Made by a program: the position numbers and the translations under genes. The notes under the pieces were generated by a model. The model was not told the origin of the DNA. It saw only the letters and a program-made list of their open reading frames with translations, and ran no database searches. From contig NZ_NFJT01000007.1 in NCBI RefSeq assembly GCF_002160015.1, forward strand, positions 61,555 to 125,554: a DNA stretch of 64,000 nt, read 5' to 3'. Of the stretch, positions 33,126 to 41,746 are shown in pieces; within the stretch, counting starts at the first letter, position 1, and every line of letters starts with the position of its first letter. The DNA comes from Anaerofilum sp. An201. GTDB taxonomy: Bacteria > Bacillota > Clostridia > Oscillospirales > Ruminococcaceae.

Positions 33126-35410
33126 AACAGAAATATGTAGGCGCCCCCGTGCGCAAGCGGGACGCGATGGCGCTGGTCACCGGCCAGCCGGTCTACACCG
33201 CCGACATCGCCCCCGCCGGCTGCCTGGTGGTGAAGCTGCTGCGCAGCCCCCACGCCAGCGCCGTCATCCGGGAGATCCGCGCCGACGCCGCCCGCCGCGC
33301 GCCCGGCATCGCCTGTGTGCTCACCTGGCGGGACGTGCCCCAGAGCCGGTTCACCACCGCCGGCCAGACCTGGCCCGAACCCAGCCCCTACGACCGCCTG
33401 ATCCTCGACCGGCGCATCCGCTGCGCGGGCGACCCGGTGGCCATCGTGGCCGGCGAGACCGAGGCGCAGGTGGACGCGGCGCTGCGGCTGATCAAGGTGG
33501 AATACGACGTACAGACGCCCCTTCTCGACTTCACCCAGGCGCTGGACAACCCCATTTTGGTGCACCCGGAACCCGATTTCCGCGCCCTGTGCGACGTGGG
33601 GGCCGACAATAAGCGCAACCTGTGCGCCCAGGGCGTGAACGCCGAGGGCGACGTGGACGCCGAGCTGGCCAAGTGTGAGGTGGTCATCGACCAGACCTAC
33701 AACACTCTCGCCAACAACCAGACCATGATGGAGACCTTCCGCGCCTTCGCGCAGCTGGACGCCTTCGGGCGGCTGGTGGTCACCAGCTCCACCCAGGTGC
33801 CGTTCCATGTGCGGCGCATCCTGTCCAACGCGCTGGAGCTGCCCAAGTCCCGCATCCGGGTGGTGAAGCCCCGCATCGGCGGCGGCTTCGGGGCAAAGCA
33901 GACGGCGGTGTGCGAGGTGTATCCCGCCATCGTGGCGCTGCACACCGGACGCCCCGCGATGATCGTATACAGCCGCGCCGAGAGCATGACCAACGGCAGC
34001 CCCCGCCACCAGATGCAGATCCACATCCGTCTGGGGGCCGACCGCGACGGCACCATCCGCGCCATCGACCTGCACACCCTGTCCAACGCGGGCGCCTACG
34101 GCGAGCACGGCCCCACCACGGTGGGTCTGTCCGGCCACAAGTCCATCCCGCTGTACGGCAGCGTGCAGCACTTCCGCTTCTCGTGGGACGTGGTCTACAC
34201 CAACACGATGGGCGCGGGTGCCTACCGCGGCTACGGCGCCACCCAGGGCATCTACGCGCTGGAGACGGCGGTGAACGAGCTGGCGGCACAGCTGGGCATC
34301 GACCCCACCGTGCTGCGCGAAAAGAACATGGTGCGCGAGGGCCAGCGGATGCCCGCCTACTACGGCGAGATGCTGCAGAGCTGCGCGCTCGACCGCTGCA
34401 TGGCGCGCGCCAAGCAGATGATCGGGTGGGACGAGAAATACCCCGCCCGCACACTGCCCAACGGCCACATCCGCAGCGTGGGGGTGGCGATGGCGATGCA
34501 GGGCTCCTCCATCTCCCATGTGGACGTGGCGGGCGTGCGCATCATGCTGGGCGACGAGGGCTACTACACCCTGATGATCGGCGCCACCGACATGGGCACC
34601 GGCTGCGACACCATCCTGGCCCAGATGGCGGCCGACTGCCTCGACTGCCCGCTGGAGCGGATCACGGTGCCCGGCGTGGACACCGACACCTCCCCCTACG
34701 ACTGCGGCTCCTATGCCTCCAGCACCACCTACCTCACCGGTATGGCGGTGGTGAAGGCGGCGGGGGAGCTGCGGGAGAAGATCCTGGGCCGCGGCGCCGA
34801 GCTGCTGGAGGCGGACTCCGGGGAGTGCGAATTCGACGGCCTGCGGGTGACCCACCTGCCCAGCGGCAGATTCGTGACGCTGGAGGACATCGGATACGAC
34901 AGCTTCAGCGGGGCGCACAGCTGCCTGGTGGCCGAGACCAGCTGCACCAGCCCCACCTCGCCGCCGCCCTTCATGGTGGGCATCGCCGAGATCGACCTCG
35001 ACCCCGAGACCGGCAAGGTGGAGATGGTGGACTACGCCGGTGCGGTGGACTGCGGCACCGTCGTCAACGCGAACCTGGCCCGGGTGCAGACCGAGGGCGG
35101 CATCGTGCAGGGCATCGGCATGGCGCTCACCGAGCAGGTGCAGTACACCGACAAGGGCATGATGATGAACAACTCCCTGATGCAGTACAAGATCCCCACC
35201 CGCCTGGACGCGGGGCGCATCCGGGTGGAATTTGAGCCGAGCTGCGAGCCGGCCGGCCCCTTCGGCGCCAAGAGCATCGGCGAGCTGGTGATCAACACCC
35301 CGGCCCCGGCCATCACCAACGCCATCTACAACGCCACCGGCCTGCAGTTCCGCAGCCTGCCGGTGACCAGCGAGCAGATCGCGATGGGCCTTATGCAAAA
35401 ACGCGGATAA
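33122..35410 (+). CDS. molybdenum hydroxylase catalytic subunit (xanthine dehydrogenase-type)
   Basis: A 762-residue molybdopterin-cytosine-dinucleotide subunit. It has the N-terminal Ald_Xan_dh_C domain (GQPVYTADI), then IGGGFGAKQ, GAYRGYGATQ and the C-terminal GPFGAKSIGEL, whose Glu is the catalytic base of the family. Members hydroxylate purines, nicotinate or aldehydes. The neighbouring xpt suggests a purine substrate; this is inference. The selenium- or NAD-dependence cannot be read here, and molybdenum cofactor genes are not in the window. A terminator follows. Confidence 0.92.
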   Translation: MKQKYVGAPVRKRDAMALVTGQPVYTADIAPAGCLVVKLLRSPHASAVIREIRADAARRAPGIACVLTWRDVPQSRFTTAGQTWPEPSPYDRLILDRRIRCAGDPVAIVAGETEAQVDAALRLIKVEYDVQTPLLDFTQALDNPILVHPEPDFRALCDVGADNKRNLCAQGVNAEGDVDAELAKCEVVIDQTYNTLANNQTMMETFRAFAQLDAFGRLVVTSSTQVPFHVRRILSNALELPKSRIRVVKPRIGGGFGAKQTAVCEVYPAIVALHTGRPAMIVYSRAESMTNGSPRHQMQIHIRLGADRDGTIRAIDLHTLSNAGAYGEHGPTTVGLSGHKSIPLYGSVQHFRFSWDVVYTNTMGAGAYRGYGATQGIYALETAVNELAAQLGIDPTVLREKNMVREGQRMPAYYGEMLQSCALDRCMARAKQMIGWDEKYPARTLPNGHIRSVGVAMAMQGSSISHVDVAGVRIMLGDEGYYTLMIGATDMGTGCDTILAQMAADCLDCPLERITVPGVDTDTSPYDCGSYASSTTYLTGMAVVKAAGELREKILGRGAELLEADSGECEFDGLRVTHLPSGRFVTLEDIGYDSFSGAHSCLVAETSCTSPTSPPPFMVGIAEIDLDPETGKVEMVDYAGAVDCGTVVNANLARVQTEGGIVQGIGMALTEQVQYTDKGMMMNNSLMQYKIPTRLDAGRIRVEFEPSCEPAGPFGAKSIGELVINTPAPAITNAIYNATGLQFRSLPVTSEQIAMGLMQKRG

Positions 35411-35430
35411 ACGACGATCGACAGAAAGAA

Positions 35431-35467
35431 GGCCCGGCGCTTTGGAACAAGCGCCGGGCCTTTTTTT
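35431..35467 (+). terminator. terminator of the molybdenum hydroxylase operon
   Basis: GGCCCGGCGC (35431-35440) / GCGCCGGGCC (35451-35460) plus T7. Confidence 0.92.
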
Positions 35468-35502
35468 GTGGGCTGTGGGGCAGTGCGGTGCCTTCCGAAC
35501 GC

Positions 35503-35552
35503 TTCGACCTCATCCGCCCCGGTACCGTTGGCTTCCCCCCTGGGGGGAAGGC
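35503..35552 (+). repeat. hybrid intergenic repeat abutting the mutT-like stop
   Basis: TTCGACCTCATCCGCCCC (module A end) is fused to GGTACCGTTGGCTTCCCCCC TGGGGGGAAG (module B start). The right end stops at the stop codon of the minus-strand Nudix gene (TCA at 35553-35555). Confidence 0.8.
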
Positions 35553-35936
35553 TCAGGGGTGCTGCATCAGCTTTTCCAGGATGGTCTCGTCGGCCGGGCA
35601 GAAGGTATACTGCGGGATCTCGGCCGGGGTGATCCAGGCCAGCTCCATATGCTCCAGCAGCTGCGGCGTTCCCTGCACGATGCGCGCATGCAGCAGCGTC
35701 AGGTGCACGGTCAGGTCGGGGTAGGTGTGGGTCACCTGCATGAACTCCCCGCCCACTTCCAGTTCCACCGCCAGCTCCTCGCGGCATTCCCGGATCAGCG
35801 CCTGCTCCTTCGTTTCGCCCGGCTCCACCTTTCCGCCCACAAACTCCCACAGCATCCCGCGCGCCTTGTGGGGCGGTCGCCGGCAGATCAGGAACCGCTC
35901 GCCCTCCCAGATCAGGGCGGCCACTACTTCGGTCAT
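35553..35936 (-). CDS. MutT-like Nudix hydrolase, (8-oxo-)dGTP-type
   Basis: A 127-residue protein of MutT size. MTEVVAALIWEGERFLICRR is followed by WEFVGGKVEPGETKEQALIRECREELAVEL, a complete Nudix box preceded by the WEFPGGK-like motif typical of MutT. It probably sanitises oxidised nucleotides. ATG 35936 follows a GGAAGAGAG site. It is 31 bases after the exonuclease III gene on the same strand, giving a DNA-repair pair. Confidence 0.93.
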   Translation of the reverse strand: MTEVVAALIWEGERFLICRRPPHKARGMLWEFVGGKVEPGETKEQALIRECREELAVELEVGGEFMQVTHTYPDLTVHLTLLHARIVQGTPQLLEHMELAWITPAEIPQYTFCPADETILEKLMQHP

Positions 35937-35967
35937 GGTCTCTCTTCCTCTCTTATATATGATGGGA

Positions 35968-36723
35968 TCACAGGTCGATCCGGATGGACACCGGGCAGTG
36001 GTCGCTGCCGAAGATGTCGGCGTGGATGTCGGCCGCCTGCAGGGCCGGGGCCAGCCGCCGGGACAGCACAAAATAGTCGATGCGCCATCCCGCGTTGGTG
36101 GCGCGCGCGTTGCGCAGATAGCTCCACCAGGTATAGGCGCCGGTCGTATCCGGGTGCAGATGGCGGAAGCTGTCCAGATAGCCCGCCTCCAGCAGGCGGG
36201 AGAAGGCCGCGCGCTCGGCATCCGAAAAGCCCGCGTTTTTGCGGTTGGTCTTGGGGTTCTTCAGGTCGATCTCGGTGTGCGCCACGTTCAAATCGCCGCA
36301 GTAGACCACCGGCTTTTTCGCGTCCAGACCGTTCAGATAGGCCAGCAGGTCCCGCTCCCACTCCAGGCGGTAGTCCAGCCGGGCCAGCTCTCTCTGGGCG
36401 TTGGGGGTATAGACGTTGACCAGATAGAAGTTCTCAAACTCCAGCGTGATGGCGCGCCCCTCGTGGCTGTGCTGCTCGGCCCCGATGCCGCAGCTCACCG
36501 CCAGCGGCCGGCGCCGGGTGAAGACCGCCGTGCCGGAATAGCCTTTTTTCTCGGCCGCGTTCCAGTATTGCAGATACCCCTCGGGGGAGATGTCCGCCTG
36601 TCCCGGCTGCATCTTCGTCTCCTGTATGCAGAAGACGTCGGCGTCCAGCCGGGCAAAGGACTCGGCGAAGCCCTTGGTCAGGCAGGCGCGCAGCCCGTTC
36701 ACGTTCCAGGATACAAGTTTCAT
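35968..36723 (-). CDS. xth: exodeoxyribonuclease III
   Basis: A 251-residue AP endonuclease/3'-5' exonuclease. MKLVSWNVNGLRA, IQETKMQPGQAD, GYSGTAVFTRR, CGDLNVAHTEIDLKNPKTN, GFSDAERAAFSRLL and the final GSDHCPVSI carry the metal-binding and catalytic Asn, Glu, Asp and His. It acts in base-excision repair. The minus-strand AAAGGAGG precedes ATG 36723. It is followed by the MutT-like gene. Confidence 0.96.
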   Translation of the reverse strand: MKLVSWNVNGLRACLTKGFAESFARLDADVFCIQETKMQPGQADISPEGYLQYWNAAEKKGYSGTAVFTRRRPLAVSCGIGAEQHSHEGRAITLEFENFYLVNVYTPNAQRELARLDYRLEWERDLLAYLNGLDAKKPVVYCGDLNVAHTEIDLKNPKTNRKNAGFSDAERAAFSRLLEAGYLDSFRHLHPDTTGAYTWWSYLRNARATNAGWRIDYFVLSRRLAPALQAADIHADIFGSDHCPVSIRIDL

Positions 36724-36745
36724 ACAAAGCCTCCTTTGGTTGGCG

Positions 36746-37651
36746 TCAGCAGCGGTGCACCAGGAACACCAGCGGGTCTTTCCCGCCGCGGTTTGCAAAA
36801 TCACAGCGCACCACCGTATATTTTTGTTCGTCCAGCCCGGCCAGCCAGGGCGCCAGCACATCCCGCTCGGCGGTGCCGTTCGCCCCGCCGTGGTAGATGC
36901 TGGCCAGCAGGATGCCGCCCGGGCGCAGGATCTCCAGCCCCGCTTCCAGGGCCGGGATGCTGGTGGCGGGCGTGGTGAACAGCGCGTGGTCGCCGCCCGG
37001 CAGCCACCCGAAATTGAACACCACCGCGTCGGCGCTGGCCGGAGGGGCAAACTCCGCCAGGCGGGCGTGGTCGGCGGTGTGCACCTCGGCCCAGCGGATG
37101 CCGTGCCGCTCCAGCAGCGCGCGGGTGTCCCGCACGGCGTCGGGCTGGATGTCCATCGCCAGCACCCTGCCCGTTTCCCCCACCAGACGGCTGAGGAACA
37201 GGGTGTCCCGCCCGCGCCCGGCGGTGGCGTCCACCGCGAACCCGCCGGGGCGCAGATGCGATGCCAGCAGCCGGTGGCCCAGCTCCAGCGCCGTCAGCTG
37301 GCGGCGCACCGGGCGCAGCATCTCCGCTCCGCGCGGCACAAAGCCGAACTTCGCCAGCAGGGCGCGTCCGGCCTCGTCGGCGGGCAGGGCGGCCGTGACC
37401 TCTTTCCCCGCAAAGGCACCCAGCGCGTGCAGCGCCCTGCGCAGAAGGAAGCTGCCATAGCCGCGCCGCCGCCAGGCGGACGCAACGGCGAGCATCTCCA
37501 CGCGGGTCCCGCCCAGCAGGCAGACCCCCACGACCTCCCCCTCCTTTTCCAGCACCAGCCCCTGCGGGCAGGCGGGCAGCGGGCAGTTCGCCTCTTGCAG
37601 CAGGCGTTCCGCCGCCGGGATGTGGGAGGGTGAAATGGGCAGCGTGTTCAC
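36746..37651 (-). CDS. GNAT acetyltransferase fused to MnmM-type tRNA methyltransferase
   Basis: A 301-residue two-domain protein. Residues ~1-125 are a GNAT domain (VVGVCLLGGTRVEMLAVASAWRRRGYGSFLLRRAL, FGFVPRG). Residues ~130-301 match the YtqB/MnmM family: FAVDATAGRGRDTLFLSRL (SAM site), VVFNFGWLPGGDH, TSIPALEAGLEILRPGGILLASIYHGG. MnmM methylates nm5(s2)U34 of tRNA. The start is GTG 37651, 9 bases after AAAGGAGG. The GNAT half may be an independent acetyltransferase or a substrate-binding add-on; this is open. The xth gene is 22 bases downstream. Confidence 0.85.
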   Translation of the reverse strand: MNTLPISPSHIPAAERLLQEANCPLPACPQGLVLEKEGEVVGVCLLGGTRVEMLAVASAWRRRGYGSFLLRRALHALGAFAGKEVTAALPADEAGRALLAKFGFVPRGAEMLRPVRRQLTALELGHRLLASHLRPGGFAVDATAGRGRDTLFLSRLVGETGRVLAMDIQPDAVRDTRALLERHGIRWAEVHTADHARLAEFAPPASADAVVFNFGWLPGGDHALFTTPATSIPALEAGLEILRPGGILLASIYHGGANGTAERDVLAPWLAGLDEQKYTVVRCDFANRGGKDPLVFLVHRC

Positions 37652-37784
37652 AAAACAGCGCCTCCTTTGCAGGAAAATGTGAAAACCCGGCCTGTAAACC
37701 GTGAAAACCGGGCTTGACCTGCACCCCGTATGTGGGATACAATCAGCACACGGGGGCATAGGAGAGCCGGGTCTGGTATATCCT

Positions 37785-37813
37785 ATTGTAGCGGATTTTG
37801 GGCCGTCCGTCAA
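37785..37813 (-). promoter_or_regulatory. promoter of the GNAT-MnmM / xth / mutT-like operon
   Basis: On the minus strand TTGACG (37808-37813), 17 bases, TACAAT (37785-37790). The ~140-base leader includes two GTGAAAAC-CGGG direct repeats (around 37679-37715) of unknown meaning. Confidence 0.75.
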
Positions 37814-37875
37814 AAACGGCGGCCGCTTTCACATTCTTTTCACGCCGGTATGCTGTCTTTTTCACAATTGGCCGG

Positions 37876-37881
37876 TATACT
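37876..37881 (+). promoter_or_regulatory. -10 of the htrA-like gene
   Basis: TATACT preceded by GG, 70 bases upstream of htrA; the -35 is weak. The 37652-37951 gap holds only this and the opposing promoter. Confidence 0.5.
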
Positions 37882-37951
37882 AAAGGCATACAAACAAACA
37901 ACGGGCCGCCAAGAGAGCGCCCCCTGTTCAGCATAGAAAGGACGACAGATT

Positions 37952-39220
37952 ATGGAAAACAACTGGGAATACGATTACAGCACCCTGTATCGCGGCCAGA
38001 ACTCGCAGCCTTCCGCCGCCGATCCGGCGCCGGCCGGTGAGACCCCTCCCGCCTGGGAGCCGCAGCCCCGCGCCAAGCGCAGATGGCCCCGCCGCCTGGT
38101 GGCGGGCGTGCTGGCGCTGGCGGTGTGCGCCGGCACCGGCGTGGCCGGCGGATACTTCGGCGCCAAGCTGGCCGGCGGCAGCGGAAACGGAACCAACACC
38201 GTGCTCTACCAGTCGGTGGAGCGCACCAGCACCAGCACCGGCGACAAGGGCGACATGACCGTGGCCGACGTGGTGAGCCTCACCGCCTCCTCGGTGGTGG
38301 AGGTGAGCACCGAGCAGCTGGTCACCGACAACTACTTCTCGCAGCGCGTCCTGAGCGGCGCCGGCAGCGGCGTTATCATCTCGGAGGACGGCTACATCAT
38401 CACCAACCATCACGTCATCGACGGCGCCAGCACCATCACCGTGCGCCTGCACGATAAGAGCGAATACAGCGCCACCGTGGTGGGCAGCGACGAGACCAGC
38501 GACATCGCGGTGCTGAAGATCGACGCCACCGGCCTCTCCGCCGCCGTCATGGGCGACAGCGACACGCTGGCCGTGGGCGAAGAAGTGGTGGCCATCGGCA
38601 ACCCGCTGGGTTCGCTGGGCGGCACCGTCACCAACGGCATCATCTCGGCGCTGGAGCGTGACATCACCGTGGAAGGCCAGAACATGCGCCTGCTGCAGAC
38701 CAACGCGGCCATCAGCCCGGGCAACTCGGGCGGCGGCCTGTTCAATGCGCAGGGCGAGCTGATCGGCGTGGTGAACGCCAAGTCGGTCGAGGACGGCAGC
38801 GAGGGCATCGGCTTCGCCATCCCCATCAACACCGCCCGTGAAGTGGCCGAGGACCTCATCAACAACGGCTATGTCACCGGCCGTCCCGCGCTGGGCGTGA
38901 CCGTGCTGAACATCACCGACGCCCAGACCGCCATGTACTACGGCGTGAACAGCTTCGGCGTGTATATCATGAGCGTGGAGGACGGTTCCGGCGCCGCGAA
39001 GGCGGGCCTGAAGGCCGGCGACCGCATCGTCATCATCGACAACAAGGAAGTGTCCGACACTGCCGACGTGACCAGCGCCCTGCAGGACAAAGCGGTGGGC
39101 GACGTGGTGTCGATGCAGATCTCCCGCGGCGGCGAGATCATGAGCGTGGAGGTGACCCTGGGCGAAAAGACCCAATCCGCCAGCCAATCGCAGAGCCAGC
39201 AGCAGATCCCGCAGAACTGA
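37952..39220 (+). CDS. HtrA/DegP-like membrane-anchored serine protease
   Basis: A 422-residue S1C protease. A ~45-residue Pro-rich cytoplasmic tail is followed by one transmembrane helix (LVAGVLALAVCAGTGVAGGYFG). The trypsin-like domain has catalytic His in ITNHHVI, Asp in DIAVLKI and Ser in SPGNSGGGLFN. One C-terminal PDZ domain follows (FGVYIMSVEDGSGAAKAGLKAGDRIVIIDNKEV) and a Gln/Ser-rich tail. It handles misfolded proteins outside the membrane. Start ATG 37952 follows AGAAAGGACG. Confidence 0.95.
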   Translation: MENNWEYDYSTLYRGQNSQPSAADPAPAGETPPAWEPQPRAKRRWPRRLVAGVLALAVCAGTGVAGGYFGAKLAGGSGNGTNTVLYQSVERTSTSTGDKGDMTVADVVSLTASSVVEVSTEQLVTDNYFSQRVLSGAGSGVIISEDGYIITNHHVIDGASTITVRLHDKSEYSATVVGSDETSDIAVLKIDATGLSAAVMGDSDTLAVGEEVVAIGNPLGSLGGTVTNGIISALERDITVEGQNMRLLQTNAAISPGNSGGGLFNAQGELIGVVNAKSVEDGSEGIGFAIPINTAREVAEDLINNGYVTGRPALGVTVLNITDAQTAMYYGVNSFGVYIMSVEDGSGAAKAGLKAGDRIVIIDNKEVSDTADVTSALQDKAVGDVVSMQISRGGEIMSVEVTLGEKTQSASQSQSQQQIPQN

Positions 39221-39241
39221 CACAGATCCCTATACAAGCAA

Positions 39242-39284
39242 AACGCCGCCCGGCACAGCGCACGCTGTGCCGGGCTGCGTTGTT
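39242..39284. terminator. bidirectional terminator between htrA and the ECF gene
   Basis: GCCCGGCACAGCG / CGCTGTGCCGGGC with flanking CAAAACGC/GCGTTG extending the stem. Short T runs occur on each strand, between two converging genes. Confidence 0.8.
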
Positions 39285-39288
39285 TGTG

Positions 39289-39789
39289 TCAGGACAGGAA
39301 CCTGCGGCGCACCTCGCACAGGCCGCGGTGCAGCGGGTTCCACAGCAGCAGCGTCAGCACAAAGTTGCCGGCGCCGTGGAGCAGGTCGAAGGGGATGCCG
39401 GACACCCAGTAGGCAAGCGCCGCGGACGGGCCGCCCGCGAACAGGTAGGGCAGGGCGCACAGCGCGCCGAAGCACAGCCCGAACGCACCGCCCACCACGG
39501 CCCACGCCGCCGCCGGCCGGCAGCGGCGCAGACACCACGCGATCGCCGCCAGCAGCGGCCAGATATACAGATAGCTCACCCACCAGATGCCGAACCCGTA
39601 GGTGATGCCTTCCAGCAGGATGAACACCGCCACCGCCGGCATCGCCAGCCGCGGCAGACACACCGCGTACAGCATCACCAGCAGCGCCGTGAGGTGGATG
39701 TTCGGCAGGCCGCTCAGCAGCACCTGCTGGGCATACAGCAGCGCCGCCAGAAGGCCCGCCGCCACCAGCTCTTGCAAACGCAGCTTCAT
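39289..39789 (-). CDS. ECF transporter S component (probable corrinoid/B12 uptake)
   Basis: A 166-residue membrane protein with five or six hydrophobic helices (LVAAGLLAALLYAQQVLL, LTALLVMLYAVCL, YLYIWPLLAAIAWCL, AWAVVGGAFGLCFGALCALPYL, IPFDLLHGAGNFVLTLLLW). The size and the closing 'P.D..H...N' pattern fit an ECF substrate-capture subunit. The energising EcfA/A'/T module is not nearby, as is usual for group II ECF systems. It starts one base after a DUF4430 gene, an association I link to cobalamin capture; substrate is inference. Confidence 0.75.
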   Translation of the reverse strand: MKLRLQELVAAGLLAALLYAQQVLLSGLPNIHLTALLVMLYAVCLPRLAMPAVAVFILLEGITYGFGIWWVSYLYIWPLLAAIAWCLRRCRPAAAWAVVGGAFGLCFGALCALPYLFAGGPSAALAYWVSGIPFDLLHGAGNFVLTLLLWNPLHRGLCEVRRRFLS

Positions 39790-39790
39790 C

Positions 39791-40180
39791 TTACCACCCG
39801 GTGGTGAGGGTGATCTCAAAGACGTCGCCGTCCGCGATCGGGGTGGAATCCACGCCGGTCATCAGCGTTTCCCCCGCTTTGGTGAAGCACCACCACTGCT
39901 GCCGGCTCTCGTCGGCGGTGATGCCGTTCACCGTCTGCACATACAGGCCGGTGGCGCTCTCCTGGCCCTCCACCATGCCCTCCTGCTCCAGCGCGCCGCG
40001 GAGGAATTCCTCCCGGGTGCGGATGGTGAACGCCTCTGCGCTTTCGTCGGTCACCACCTGCACGGTGATGGTCTTTTCGCCGGCGTGGGCCTGCGGCCCA
40101 AACGCCAGGTATACCCCCACCATCGCGGCGGCCAGCACCACAAGGGCAGCCACCGCCAGCAAGATCTGTTTTTTCTTCAT
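39791..40180 (-). CDS. DUF4430 (transcobalamin-like) secreted/anchored protein
   Basis: A 129-residue protein: Lys-rich N-terminus plus one hydrophobic segment (ILLAVAALVVLAAAMVGVYLAF) acting as signal or anchor, then a ~85-residue beta-grasp-like DUF4430 domain (TITVQVVTDES...ITADESRQQWWCFTKAGETLMTGVDSTPIADGDVFEITL). DUF4430 resembles the C-terminal domain of intrinsic factor/transcobalamin. ATG 40180 is preferred because AAAGG directly abuts the ATG at 40189. It sits between the regulator gene and the ECF S component; a corrinoid-binding role is inferred. Confidence 0.75.
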   Translation of the reverse strand: MKKKQILLAVAALVVLAAAMVGVYLAFGPQAHAGEKTITVQVVTDESAEAFTIRTREEFLRGALEQEGMVEGQESATGLYVQTVNGITADESRQQWWCFTKAGETLMTGVDSTPIADGDVFEITLTTGW

Positions 40181-40202
40181 GTTTTTCATCCTTTCTATTG
40201 TA

Positions 40203-41471
40203 TCAGGGCCGGGCTTTCAGGCCGCCGCCCTTGGTTTCGCGGAACTGCAGCGGCGTCATGCCGGTGACCTTTTTGAACACCTTGGTGAAATAGCTCTGGT
40301 CCTCGAAGCCCACCAGAAGGGCGATGTCGGTCAGGCGGATGCTGCGGTGCAGCAGAAGCGCCTTGCTGCGCTCGATGCGCACCCGGTTCAGGTAGGCGCT
40401 GAAGGTGCAGCCCGTCTCCTGCTTGAACATCCGGCTGAAATAGGCCGGCGACAGATACACCCGCTGCGCCATCTCGTCCAGCGTGATATGGCGGGCATAG
40501 TTCGCGTTCAGGTACTGGATGCTCTGGTGGATGATGTTGGCGTGCTTGACGCCGGTGAAGTTGAAGATGCGGTCCATGAACGAGTTCATCACCCGTGTCA
40601 GCCACAGGCACAGCGCGTCCACGTCGGCCAGGCGCGGCAGGTCCTGGCGGTACTGGTGGCTCAGGCGCAGGGTCTGCTCGGGGTCGGCCCCGGCCTCCAC
40701 CGCGCTGCGGCAGATGAGCACCAGCAGCTCGTACACCCGGCTCTTGGCCTGCTCGAAATCGCCGCCCGCCGAGAAAAATATGTACCCGAACAGCTCGTTC
40801 AGCAGCCGCTGGGCCTCCGCCTTGTCCGACTGCGCCACCGCGCGCAGCAGCGCGCGCTCGGTGTCGAAGGGGTAGGGGGGCGGCGCCTCGATGCCTTTCA
40901 GCTGCTGGATATAGGTGGTGATCTGGCTCTGGATGGCGTCGGAGGTCTGGGTGTCCAGCATCCGGCTGGAGGCCGACACGTTGTTCAAAAAACCCACCGC
41001 CATGAACACCAGGGTGGACATGCAGGTCACCCGCTCGGGCGAAACATAGGGCATCTGCTCCAGCAGCGCCAGCACCGCCGGCATCCGCTCTTCCGGGATG
41101 CGCAGCTGGGTCTGCAGGTCGCAGGCGATGTAGTCCTGCCGGTCCACCATCAGGAACGGCCCCACCGTGATCTTGGCCTCGCTGCCCTGGCTGCCCAGGA
41201 TGGGCGACACAAAGCAGGTGAGGCCCATCGGGCAGAAGTAGATGTATTTGCCGCCGAAGCGCTCGGCCTCGGTCATGCCGTAGATGTGGGCGCGGGCGCA
41301 GTCCTCCTGCGGACGCCCCGCCGCCGTGCAGATGCGGCAGGAGGCGCAGCCGGGCCCGCGCTCGTACAGCACGCGCCCCTGCGTGTCCGACACGGTGCAG
41401 CCAAGCCCTGTGGCCCCGCAGAACGCGTTGGCACACTCCCGGGCCAGCCGCAGATCGAAATCCAGCTGCAT
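40203..41471 (-). CDS. PocR-domain AraC family transcriptional regulator
   Basis: A 422-residue regulator. The N-terminal ~170 residues are a PocR-type ligand domain with its Cys-rich signature CASCRICTAAGRPQEDC and FCPMGLTCFVSPI. A helical middle region follows, and the C-terminal AraC HTH pair is ITLDEMAQRVYLSPAYFSRMFKQETG and RLTDIALLVGFEDQSYFTKVFKKVTG. PocR domains are known from propanediol/cobalamin control. ATG 41471 follows AAAGGAGGG. It heads an operon with the DUF4430 and ECF genes and diverges from the corrinoid protein gene, which it probably controls. Confidence 0.9.
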   Translation of the reverse strand: MQLDFDLRLARECANAFCGATGLGCTVSDTQGRVLYERGPGCASCRICTAAGRPQEDCARAHIYGMTEAERFGGKYIYFCPMGLTCFVSPILGSQGSEAKITVGPFLMVDRQDYIACDLQTQLRIPEERMPAVLALLEQMPYVSPERVTCMSTLVFMAVGFLNNVSASSRMLDTQTSDAIQSQITTYIQQLKGIEAPPPYPFDTERALLRAVAQSDKAEAQRLLNELFGYIFFSAGGDFEQAKSRVYELLVLICRSAVEAGADPEQTLRLSHQYRQDLPRLADVDALCLWLTRVMNSFMDRIFNFTGVKHANIIHQSIQYLNANYARHITLDEMAQRVYLSPAYFSRMFKQETGCTFSAYLNRVRIERSKALLLHRSIRLTDIALLVGFEDQSYFTKVFKKVTGMTPLQFRETKGGGLKARP

Positions 41472-41523
41472 ACGCGCCCTCCTTTCCCTGCCCTGCGGCC
41501 TGCCGGCCGCCTTCCTTCTTCTT

Positions 41524-41551
41524 AGTATACACCCTCGCGGCCGGGCGGCAA
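41524..41551 (-). promoter_or_regulatory. promoter of the PocR/AraC operon
   Basis: On the minus strand TTGCCG (41546-41551), 16 bases, TATACT (41524-41529), about 50 bases before the start. Confidence 0.6.
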
Positions 41552-41678
41552 GAGGAAAAGCCGAAGATTTTTGGTAATTTTTTGACATGGCAAAAAAACA
41601 GGCAAGACACGAAAAAAAAGAAAACAAAAAAGTGCAAAACTTGTTTGCTTTTTACAAGGCAAATCCCGGGGCCGGGGG

Positions 41679-41684
41679 TATAGT
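41679..41684 (+). promoter_or_regulatory. -10 of the corrinoid protein gene, weak -35
   Basis: TATAGT at 41679-41684 with a GC-rich, non-consensus -35. The upstream 41575-41665 region is A-rich and would suit activation by the divergent AraC-type regulator. Confidence 0.45.
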
Positions 41685-41746
41685 GAAAGCGTGAAAAAAA
41701 GCCCTGCGGGGCAAACCAATACTCAACCAATGGGAGGAACCGTACC

